This document shows positions 1-4,736 of a stretch of 8,232 bases of DNA, one piece after another (within the stretch, counting starts at the first letter, position 1; each line of letters starts with the position of its first letter). The DNA is taken from the NCBI GenBank assembly GCA_030145945.1, contig JASLDK010000429.1:1-8232 (forward strand). Reading direction: 5' to 3'. Origin of the DNA: Nocardioides sp. (GTDB lineage: Bacteria; Actinomycetota; Actinomycetes; Propionibacteriales; Nocardioidaceae). Under the pieces are notes generated by a model. It was not told the DNA's origin, made no database searches, and was given only the letters and a program-made list of their open reading frames with translations. A program made the translations under genes and the position numbers.

Positions 1-134
1 TTGCTCGTCTCGCCGCTGTTGAAGCGGACGTTCTCCAGGACGGCGACCTCCCCGTCGGTGAGGGCCGCTGTCACGATCCGTGCCGACTCACCGACCGTGT
101 CCGTCGCGAACGAAACCCGTGACCCGAGGAGCTC
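1..134 (-). pseudogene. pgk: Inverted internal fragment of phosphoglycerate kinase
   Basis: Read on the minus strand from 134 to 3, this stretch encodes an uninterrupted piece of Pgk. It begins ELLGSRVSFATDTVGESAR and continues through a segment containing LENVRFNSGETS, the part of the N-terminal domain that normally lies just before the region encoded at 126-917 on the opposite strand. The fragment has no start or stop and runs off the left edge, where the last two bases would begin the expected Lys codon. About ten residues of normal Pgk are missing between its end and the + strand continuation. The junction lies at GAGGAGCTC (126-134), which reads as in-frame Pgk on both strands. What is seen is an inversion joint; whether it is genomic or an artefact of amplification or assembly cannot be told from this window. 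Confidence 0.85.
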
Positions 135-917
135 GCCTCACACGGCGACGCCTTCGTCTCCGACGGCTTCGGAGTCGTCCACCGCAAGCAGGCCAGCGTG
201 TACGACGTCGCCCGACGCCTGCCGCACGCCATGGGTGGTTTGGTGGCGGCCGAGGTGGAGGTCCTCCGGCGCCTGACGATCGACCCGGCTCGCCCGTACG
301 CCGTCGTGCTCGGCGGCTCCAAGGTGTCCGACAAGCTCGGTGTCATCGACAACCTGCTCGGCAAGGCCGACAAGCTCCTCATCGGCGGCGGGATGGTCTT
401 CACCTTCCTCAAGGCTGACGGCCACGAGGTCGGCAAGAGTCTGCTCGAGGAGGACCAGCTCGACACGGTTCGTGCCTATCAGGCGCGGGCCAAGGAGCTC
501 GGGGTCGAGATCGTTCTGCCCACCGACATCGTCGTCGCGGACAGCTTCGGCGACGAGGCTTCCGCCCGCGTCGTGCCTGCCGATGCGATCCCGGCCGACG
601 GCCTCGGCCTCGACATCGGACCCGCCTCCGGTGCCGCTTTCGCCGCAGCGCTGGCGGACGCGAGGACCGTGTTCTGGAACGGACCGATGGGTGTCTTCGA
701 GCAGGCAGCCTTCGCTGAGGGCACCCGCGCCGTCGCGCAGGCGCTGACCACGATCGACGGACTCTCGGTCGTCGGCGGCGGCGACTCCGCTGCTGCCGTC
801 CGCACGCTCGGGTTCGACGAGGCGGCCTTCGGTCACATCTCGACCGGCGGCGGCGCGAGCCTGGAATACCTCGAGGGCAAGGAACTGCCCGGCATCACGG
901 TCCTGGAGGAGAGCTGA
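126..917 (+). CDS. pgk: Phosphoglycerate kinase, C-terminal two thirds (5' end disrupted)
   Basis: Cytosolic glycolytic enzyme that transfers the phosphate of 1,3-bisphosphoglycerate to ADP. From codon 126 the frame reads EELASHGDAFVSDGFG and then VVHRKQASVYDV, the 3-phosphoglycerate-binding DxFG...HR segment. Next come GGSKVSDKLGVIDNLL, the GGGMVFTFLKA segment, LDIGP, NGPMGVFE (nucleotide-domain signature), GGGDSAAAV, and STGGGASLEYLEGKELPGI at the C terminus. About 263 residues are present, against roughly 400 for a complete Pgk; the N-terminal ~130 are absent in this orientation. An in-frame TGA at 120-122 closes the frame upstream. A caller may therefore start at GTG 198, but homology clearly continues back to 126, so 198 is not a natural start. 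The stop is one base before tpiA ATG, so the two genes form an operon. Identity is certain; intactness of the gene is doubtful. Confidence 0.93.
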   Translation, partial: EELASHGDAFVSDGFGVVHRKQASVYDVARRLPHAMGGLVAAEVEVLRRLTIDPARPYAVVLGGSKVSDKLGVIDNLLGKADKLLIGGGMVFTFLKADGHEVGKSLLEEDQLDTVRAYQARAKELGVEIVLPTDIVVADSFGDEASARVVPADAIPADGLGLDIGPASGAAFAAALADARTVFWNGPMGVFEQAAFAEGTRAVAQALTTIDGLSVVGGGDSAAAVRTLGFDEAAFGHISTGGGASLEYLEGKELPGITVLEES

Positions 918-918
918 C

Positions 919-1713
919 ATGACTGCACGCACCCCGTTGATGGCGGGCAACTGGAAGATGAACCTCAACCACGCCGAGGCCGTCGTCCTGGTCCAGAAGC
1001 TCGCCTGGACGCTGTCGGACAAGCGACACGACTACGGCAAGGTCGAGGTCGCCGTCATCCCCCCCTTCACCGACCTCCGATCCGTGCAGACGTTGGTGGA
1101 CGGAGACCGCCTGTCCATCAGGTACGGCGCACAGGACGTCTCGACGCATGCCAGCGGCGCCTACACGGGTGAGATCTCCGCAGCCATGCTGGCCAAGCTC
1201 GGCTGCTCCTACATCGTCGTCGGCCACTCGGAGCGCCGGCAGTATCACGCCGAGACCGACGAGATCGTCAACGCCAAGGCCAAGGCCGCACTGGGGGCGA
1301 AGATCACGCCCATTGTCTGCGTCGGTGAGGGGCTCGACGTCCGTCAGGCCGGTGAGCACGTCGCCTACACGAACAAGCAGGTCGTGGGCTCGCTTGCGGG
1401 CCTCACGAAGAAGCAGGTTGCCGACCTGGTCATCGCCTACGAGCCCGTATGGGCGATCGGCACCGGCGAGGTCGCCACGCCCGATGACGCCCAGGAAGTG
1501 TGCGCGGCCATCCGTGAGCAGGTGCGCGAGACCTTCGGCGACGAGGCTGCCGACGGCGTCCGCGTCCTCTACGGCGGCTCGGTCAAGGCGGCCAATGTCG
1601 CGGGCATCATGGCCAAGGCGGACGTCGACGGCGCACTCGTCGGGGGGGCCAGCCTCGAAGCCGACGAGTTCGGTGGGATCTGCCGGTTCTATGACATGCC
1701 GGTGCTGGGCTAG
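919..1713 (+). CDS. tpiA: Triosephosphate isomerase
   Basis: Interconverts dihydroxyacetone phosphate and glyceraldehyde 3-phosphate in the cytosol, in glycolysis and gluconeogenesis. The 264-residue protein has the full TIM-barrel set: AGNWKMN with Asn11 and Lys13, the catalytic His103 in VVGHSERRQYH, the catalytic Glu175 in AYEPVWAIGTG (the closing loop 6 follows it), and the phosphate-binding YGGSVK at 218-223. Length is normal for the family (about 250-265). ATG 919 has a GGAGGA Shine-Dalgarno at 905-910, inside the end of pgk, and a single base separates it from the pgk stop, so translation is probably coupled. It belongs to the pgk-tpiA-secG cluster and looks intact. Confidence 0.98.
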   Translation: MTARTPLMAGNWKMNLNHAEAVVLVQKLAWTLSDKRHDYGKVEVAVIPPFTDLRSVQTLVDGDRLSIRYGAQDVSTHASGAYTGEISAAMLAKLGCSYIVVGHSERRQYHAETDEIVNAKAKAALGAKITPIVCVGEGLDVRQAGEHVAYTNKQVVGSLAGLTKKQVADLVIAYEPVWAIGTGEVATPDDAQEVCAAIREQVRETFGDEAADGVRVLYGGSVKAANVAGIMAKADVDGALVGGASLEADEFGGICRFYDMPVLG

Positions 1714-1727
1714 CCACGGTCCTGACG

Positions 1728-1740
1728 TAGGATTCCTCGC
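1728..1740 (+). promoter_or_regulatory. Possible leaderless -10 or Shine-Dalgarno before secG
   Basis: TAGGAT at 1728-1733 fits the actinobacterial TANNNT -10 consensus and sits 7 nt before GTG 1741, the spacing expected for a leaderless transcript. The embedded AGGA (1729-1732) is also a plausible Shine-Dalgarno 8 nt from the start. The two readings cannot be separated from sequence. No convincing -35 is visible inside the end of tpiA. Confidence 0.35.
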
Positions 1741-1974
1741 GTGTCGACGCTTCTGACTGTGCTGCTCGTGATCACGAGCTTGATCCTCATTCTGCTGGTT
1801 CTCCTGCACAAGGGTCGGGGCGGCGGCCTCTCGGACATGTTCGGTGGCGGAATGTCGAGCACGCTCGGCGGCTCCTCCGTTGCCGAGCGCAACCTCGACC
1901 GTTTCACGGTCGGGATCGGCGTGATCTGGTTCGCCTGCGTGATCGCGCTGGGGCTCCTGCTCGCCTACAAGTGA
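1741..1974 (+). CDS. secG: Preprotein translocase subunit SecG
   Basis: Small integral membrane subunit of the SecYEG channel, which helps SecA-driven protein export across the cytoplasmic membrane. The 77-residue product has two hydrophobic helices, about residues 3-22 and 54-75. They are joined by a glycine-rich cytoplasmic loop with the SecG hallmark GGGLSDMFGGG at 27-37, followed by SSTLGGSS. Length is normal for actinobacterial SecG. The GTG start is set by the first helix beginning immediately after it and by the AGGA upstream. It lies 27 bp after tpiA on the same strand, the usual actinobacterial location. It probably shares the glycolytic transcript, with a possible extra promoter at 1728. 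Confidence 0.95.
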   Translation: MSTLLTVLLVITSLILILLVLLHKGRGGGLSDMFGGGMSSTLGGSSVAERNLDRFTVGIGVIWFACVIALGLLLAYK

Positions 1975-2001
1975 CCGCACGTTCGTTCGTCTGGCAACCG
2001 A

Positions 2002-2037
2002 CTCGGCAACGGCCGAGCCGTCCGAGGGCTTGAGGAG
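2002..2037 (+). promoter_or_regulatory. rbpA leader: small hairpin and ribosome binding site
   Basis: The 71-bp gap before rbpA holds a perfect 6-bp hairpin, CTCGGC (2002-2007) / GCCGAG (2012-2017) with loop AACG, then the strong Shine-Dalgarno GAGGAG at 2032-2037. The Shine-Dalgarno lies 8 nt before TTG 2046 and fixes that unusual start. No U-run follows the hairpin, so it is not a standard terminator of secG. I see no clear -35/-10 pair. Confidence 0.5.
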
Positions 2038-2045
2038 AAACTCCG

Positions 2046-2405
2046 TTGGCTGGTGGTGGAAACGCGATTCGGGGTAGTCGCGTCGGCGCAGGTCCGATGG
2101 GTGAGGCCGAGCGTGGCGAGGCAGCTCCCCGTCAGGCAGTCACCTACTTCTGCGCGAACGATCACCGCTCGGTGATCACGTTCTCGGTCGAGGCGTCCGT
2201 CCCGGACTCCTGGGACTGCCCGAAGTGTGGCCTCCCGGCAGGACTGGATTCGGAGAACGCTCCGCCAGCGCCGAAGATCGAGCCCTACAAGACGCACCTG
2301 GCCTATGTGAAGGAGCGCCGCTCCGACAAGGAGGCCGAGGTCATCCTCGACGAGGCGATCCAGTTGCTCCGCTCGCGACGCAAGTCCGGCGAGATCATCT
2401 TCTGA
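2046..2405 (+). CDS. rbpA: RNA polymerase-binding protein RbpA
   Basis: Actinobacteria-specific transcription factor that binds RNA polymerase and group 1/2 sigma factors and stabilises the open promoter complex. The 119-residue protein shows the family layout. It has a flexible N-terminal tail with IRGSRVGAG (residues 8-16). A small zinc-binding core follows, with Cys36, His40, Cys58 and Cys61 (TYFCANDH ... DCPKCG), the ligand pattern of Streptomyces-type RbpA. A basic linker and a C-terminal sigma-interacting helix come last, containing YVKERRSDKEAEVILDE and LLRSRRKSG. It starts at TTG; the next in-frame ATG (2097) would remove the conserved RGSR tail. It follows secG and ends 20 bp before a strong terminator hairpin. 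Confidence 0.95.
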   Translation: MAGGGNAIRGSRVGAGPMGEAERGEAAPRQAVTYFCANDHRSVITFSVEASVPDSWDCPKCGLPAGLDSENAPPAPKIEPYKTHLAYVKERRSDKEAEVILDEAIQLLRSRRKSGEIIF

Positions 2406-2425
2406 ACGCTCTTCATGCATGCCAG

Positions 2426-2456
2426 CGGCGGCCCGGTGTTCACCGGGCCGCCGTTT
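2426..2456 (+). terminator. Intrinsic terminator of rbpA
   Basis: CGGCGGCCCGGTG (2426-2438) pairs perfectly over 13 bp with CACCGGGCCGCCG (2441-2453). The two bases between the arms imply that the innermost pairs open to form the loop. TTTGCGTTG follows. The hairpin starts 20 bp after the rbpA stop. It also contains the stop codon and last few codons of the convergent nuclease gene; read on the minus strand it has no T-tract, so it serves mainly rbpA. Confidence 0.85.
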
Positions 2457-3222
2457 GCGTTGTGGGCGGTTCTGCAAGGAACGAGACGCGATGATGCTCG
2501 TACGCTGACAGGTGGATCAAGAACCGTCCGCCCACATCCTCGGCAGGAATCAGGTACGCCGTGAGATCGGCGGCGACGATGAAGAAGCAGTCGATGTTGG
2601 CGGGGTCGGAGGGCGATTGGACGGTGTGGGTGTGGGTGAGTCTTGCTGCCCAGGTCGACCCGCTCCGTAGGGTGGTCGTCTTGACTTGGACGCGCATCGC
2701 CGTGCCTTGGCGCCAGACGAGCAGGTCGTAGGCGCAGGGCTCCAGCGGCCAGGAGACGTCGTCGCCGGACATGAGGAACCAGGCTGCAGCCAAGGAAGGT
2801 CCGGCTCGACGGAGGTTCGCGGCCTCGGCTGCCGGTGGTGACGGGGTGGCTCCGGCCGACGGCTGGTTGCTGCTCCTCCGGCGGATGTCGTCGTCGAGGT
2901 GCCTGGTGTCGATCCCGAGACGTCGCGCATGGCCTTTCACGAGGGTGGTGCTCACGGGCCGTGTGTCGCCGAAACGCTCGACGACCTCGCTCCATGAGGA
3001 CGCGCCCGCCACGGCGGCCTGCAGGGTTCCATCGTTCCAGTGGCGCTGTGTCGCGAAGTGCCGATGGTCGAGGCCGAGCAGATCGGCCCTGCGGCGTACC
3101 GACCGGATGGACGCTGCTGACGTCCCGGACAATCCGAGCATGCGCAACACCCCGCGCCACGACAGGCTTTGAGCAACGGCACGGACCAAGGCTTCGTCGC
3201 TATAGGTTCTTGCCCGAGTCAT
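2440..3222 (-). CDS. PD-(D/E)xK nuclease-like protein with two N-terminal helical repeats
   Basis: A 260-residue protein, probably a DNA endonuclease. Residues 7-56 and 61-108 look like two copies of one helical DNA-binding-type unit: each has a pattern of S-W-x-x-V-(L/V), then R-x-L-G-(L/I)-D-x-R-H-(F/L). Such units often precede catalytic domains in actinobacterial and phage endonucleases. After a Ser/Pro/Ala linker (117-135), residues 140-250 form a PD-(D/E)xK-type core: WPLEPCAYDLLV with Asp166, then MRVQVKTTT with Gln179 and Lys181, and later ANIDCFFIV and YLIPAEDV. The D...QxK variant with VQVKTT is typical of the PDDEXK_5 group that includes the intron endonuclease I-Ssp6803I. The usual Glu of the first core helix is not obvious, so activity is unproven. 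ATG 3222 is set by TAGGTT 6 nt upstream. It is convergent with rbpA. Confidence 0.75.
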   Translation of the reverse strand: MTRARTYSDEALVRAVAQSLSWRGVLRMLGLSGTSAASIRSVRRRADLLGLDHRHFATQRHWNDGTLQAAVAGASSWSEVVERFGDTRPVSTTLVKGHARRLGIDTRHLDDDIRRRSSNQPSAGATPSPPAAEAANLRRAGPSLAAAWFLMSGDDVSWPLEPCAYDLLVWRQGTAMRVQVKTTTLRSGSTWAARLTHTHTVQSPSDPANIDCFFIVAADLTAYLIPAEDVGGRFLIHLSAYEHHRVSFLAEPPTTQTAAR

Positions 3223-3228
3223 GCGCCG

Positions 3229-3234
3229 AACCTA
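3229..3234 (-). promoter_or_regulatory. Leaderless -10 element for the nuclease gene
   Basis: On the minus strand TAGGTT (3234-3229) fits TANNNT and ends exactly 6 nt before the ATG at 3222. A transcript would therefore start at or next to the start codon. There is no Shine-Dalgarno, which supports the leaderless reading. The -35 is weak. Confidence 0.5.
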
Positions 3235-3275
3235 TGCCCGGGGTCCGACGGAATCAGCCGCGAGCACGCACCCGA

Positions 3276-3306
3276 TTGGTTGGCTCCTGCCGCCCTGCGG
3301 TAGTGT
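3276..3306 (+). promoter_or_regulatory. Candidate promoter of tRNA-Pro
   Basis: TAGTGT (3301-3306) fits TANNNT. TTGGTT (3276-3281, 19-nt spacer) or TTGGCT (3280-3285, 15-nt spacer) could serve as -35; neither spacing is ideal. Start of transcription would be near 3313, giving a leader of about 30 nt before the tRNA. Confidence 0.4.
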
Positions 3307-3342
3307 TCCGATCGCTCCGGCTGGCAGGTCCGGACGGGGCTT

Positions 3343-3416
3343 CGGGCTGTGGCGCAGTTTGGTAGCGCACTAGACTGGGGGTCTAGGGGTCGCAGGTTCA
3401 AATCCTGTCAGCCCGA
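3343..3416 (+). tRNA. tRNA-Pro (anticodon GGG)
   Basis: A complete cloverleaf folds by eye. The acceptor stem is CGGGCTG (3343-3349) with CAGCCCG (3409-3415), and discriminator A is 3416. The D stem is GCGC/GCGC (3352-3355, 3365-3368). The anticodon stem is CTAGA/TCTAG (3370-3374, 3382-3386) with the 7-nt loop CTGGGGG, placing anticodon GGG at 3377-3379. The T arm is GCAGG-TTCAAAT-CCTGT (3392-3408) with one G-U pair. The 3' CCA is not encoded (CCG follows), as is common in actinobacteria. It reads CCC and CCU proline codons. Confidence 0.96.
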
Positions 3417-3422
3417 CCGAAA

Positions 3423-3460
3423 ATCGGCTCTGGCCAGCGGAAACGCTGACCAGAGCCGAT
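3423..3460. terminator. Bidirectional terminator between tRNA-Pro and SnoaL-like gene
   Basis: A 17-bp stem runs from 3423-3439 to 3444-3460 with loop GAAA (3440-3443) and a single A-C mismatch. On the minus strand it is followed by TTTTC, making a good terminator about 25 nt past the stop of the SnoaL-like gene. On the plus strand it follows the tRNA by 6 nt, with a weaker CTGCTTCT tail. Confidence 0.85.
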
Positions 3461-3484
3461 CTGCTTCTGGAACGGGCCGAAGGC

Positions 3485-3835
3485 TCAGGCAGGGACCTCG
3501 TCCAAGAACCCGTGCACGTCACGGATCCGGCCGGCTTCGTCGAGAACGACGACATCGAAGCCGATCACGATCGGCTCCGCGTCCTCGGGCCCCAGGCCCC
3601 ACCGGAAACGCAGCAGGTTGCTGTGCGCATCGGCTTGACCGACCGCGGTGAAGACGAACCCGGGGAACTGCTGGTGGACGCCATCGACGAGGGCATGCAT
3701 CCCGGCATGTCCGACGACCTGGGCCACCGGGTCGGTGTAGGTGAGCTCGGTGGAGAAGTGCTGGGCAAGCAGCCCAGGGCGCTCCTCAGGGCTCGAGTTC
3801 CAGGTGGCGAGGTAGGCGTCGACAAGGTTGTTCAT
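3485..3835 (-). CDS. SnoaL-like / NTF2-fold family protein
   Basis: A 116-residue single-domain protein of the NTF2/SnoaL-like alpha+beta cone fold, which forms small-ligand pockets; members include polyketide cyclases, isomerases and proteins of unknown role. Visible hallmarks are the N-terminal helix NLVDAYLATWNSSPEERPGLLAQHF, where the family often has a trp-plus-acid pattern. They continue with TYTDPVAQVVGHAGMHALVDGVHQQFPGF (residues 32-60; strand-helix with G-x-x-G), FRWGLGPED, and the final strand pair VIGFDVVVLDEAGRIRDVHGF. Length and ending are typical, with no signal peptide. ATG 3835 has AGGAG (minus strand, 3845-3841). It is divergent from the MmyB-type regulator across a palindrome at 3908-3928, so regulation by that protein is likely. 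Substrate cannot be inferred; catalysis is not certain. Confidence 0.85.
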   Translation of the reverse strand: MNNLVDAYLATWNSSPEERPGLLAQHFSTELTYTDPVAQVVGHAGMHALVDGVHQQFPGFVFTAVGQADAHSNLLRFRWGLGPEDAEPIVIGFDVVVLDEAGRIRDVHGFLDEVPA

Positions 3836-3852
3836 GACTGCTCCTGTTCAGG

Positions 3853-3881
3853 ACGATCGGGTGGTGGGGTTGGCCCGACAA
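3853..3881 (-). promoter_or_regulatory. Weak candidate promoter of the SnoaL-like gene
   Basis: On the minus strand TTGTCG (3881-3876) is followed after 17 nt by GATCGT (3858-3853). The predicted start near 3846 leaves almost no room upstream of the AGGAG, so this is tentative. If right, the palindrome at 3908-3928 lies about 27 bp or more upstream of the -35. Confidence 0.25.
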
Positions 3882-3907
3882 CCTTGGATCGGTCGCTGGC
3901 CGCCTGA

Positions 3908-3928
3908 CCATGACCTCCGAGGTCATGG
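3908..3928. promoter_or_regulatory. Perfect 21-bp palindrome, probable operator of the MmyB-type regulator
   Basis: CCATGACCT (3908-3916), spacer CCG, AGGTCATGG (3920-3928): both arms match perfectly over 9 bp. It lies in the 124-bp region between the divergent SnoaL-like gene and the regulator, and its right arm overlaps the expected -35 zone of the regulator promoter (-10 at 3948). Its symmetry and place suit a dimeric helix-turn-helix protein repressing its own gene and acting on the divergent one. Binding by the adjacent regulator is inferred. Confidence 0.65.
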
Positions 3929-3947
3929 AATGCCGCGACCTGATCCC

Positions 3948-3953
3948 TAGGCT
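3948..3953 (+). promoter_or_regulatory. Leaderless -10 element for the MmyB-type regulator
   Basis: TAGGCT fits TANNNT and is separated by 6 nt from GTG 3960, so the mRNA would begin at the start codon. No Shine-Dalgarno is visible before the GTG, which agrees. Confidence 0.5.
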
Positions 3954-3959
3954 GGTCCC

Positions 3960-4736
3960 GTGACCGCATTGGTGGAGAGCCCGAGCGTGGGCCCGTTGCT
4001 TCGTTCGTGGCGGGAGCGGCGGCGATTCAGCCAGCAGGAGTTGTCCAACCGCTCGACGGTCTCCACCCGCCACCTCAGCCGGGTCGAGACAGGGCGCTCC
4101 CATCCGACGCCCGAGATGATCCTGCATCTCGCCGACAACCTCGACGTACCGCTGCGCGAGCGCAACCACCTGCTGCTCGCGGCCGGGTATGCCCCGAGGT
4201 ACGCCGACAGCGGGCTGGATGACGGTTCGCTGGCGGTCGTCATGGACGGCCTTCGCGGTCTGCTGGACGCCCACCTGCCCTGCCCGGCGCTGTTGCTGGA
4301 CGACTTCTGGGAGGTGGTGGATGCCAACGAGGCGATGGGGAGGTTGATCGCCGGGTGCGCTCCGCACCTCCTGGAGCCGCCGATCAACGTCGTACGTCTC
4401 TGTCTGGACGAGGACGGAATGGCGGGGATGATCGACAACCTCGACCAGTGGGCGGCCCACCTGCACCACCAGGCCGTGCACCGTGCCGAGCGGACCCAGG
4501 ACGCCCGGCATCGGGCGTTGGTGGACGACATCGTGACGTTGTCCGGTGGGACATTGCGACCGATTGCGAGCCCGGGACCTGTCCTGACGTTGCGACTCAC
4601 CATCGACGGTCGACCACTGCAGTTGTTCAGCACTTCCGCTCAGTTGACCACCGCCACGGACGCCGCGCTGCAAGGCCTTCACCTGGAGACGTTCCTGCCT
4701 GCCGACGACGCGACACGGGAGTTCCTGGCCGGATGA
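3960..4736 (+). CDS. XRE-family transcriptional regulator with MmyB-type ligand-binding domain
   Basis: A 258-residue cytosolic DNA-binding regulator. Residues 11-66 are a canonical Cro/C1 helix-turn-helix: LLRSWRERRRFSQQELSNRS, then VSTRHLSRVETGRSHPTPEM, ending ILHLADNLDVPLRERNHLLLAAGYAP. This is the characteristic opening of the MmyB-like group. Residues 100-258 match the MmyB C-terminal PAS-like sensor: CPALLLDDFWEVVDANEAM (108-126), LLEPPINVVRLCLDEDGM, and a closing TFLPADD. In actinobacteria, members usually sit beside a divergent small enzyme gene; the ligand is mostly unknown, with fatty-acid-like molecules proposed for some. Here the divergent gene is SnoaL-like and a palindrome lies between. 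The stop overlaps the ATG of the next gene (ATGA, 4733-4736), so the membrane protein is probably co-translated. Confidence 0.9.
   Translation: MTALVESPSVGPLLRSWRERRRFSQQELSNRSTVSTRHLSRVETGRSHPTPEMILHLADNLDVPLRERNHLLLAAGYAPRYADSGLDDGSLAVVMDGLRGLLDAHLPCPALLLDDFWEVVDANEAMGRLIAGCAPHLLEPPINVVRLCLDEDGMAGMIDNLDQWAAHLHHQAVHRAERTQDARHRALVDDIVTLSGGTLRPIASPGPVLTLRLTIDGRPLQLFSTSAQLTTATDAALQGLHLETFLPADDATREFLAG

Noticed and set aside
198..200. GTG 198 as the true start of pgk
   Set aside because: Pgk homology continues in frame back to 126 (EELASHGDAF...). A start here would be only a gene-calling fallback caused by the inversion joint.
895..1980. Long minus-strand open frame (361 codons) opposite tpiA and secG
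   Set aside because: Two well-known genes fill the other strand. The antisense product is low-complexity and acidic/basic, with no domain, as expected from GC-rich codon structure.
2303..3160. 285-codon minus-strand frame overlapping the nuclease gene
   Set aside because: Arg/Pro/His-rich, crosses the rbpA end and terminator, and has no motif, whereas the overlapping 2440-3222 frame has a coherent nuclease core.
3385..3420. 3' end of tRNA-Pro as an attachment site of an integrated element
   Set aside because: No integrase gene and no second copy of the tRNA 3' sequence seen in the window.
4355..4732. Upstream extension of the membrane-protein frame to 4355
   Set aside because: Overlaps most of the MmyB sensor domain in another frame, and the peptide is Arg/Pro-rich with no homology signal. 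The first membrane helix follows ATG 4733 directly.
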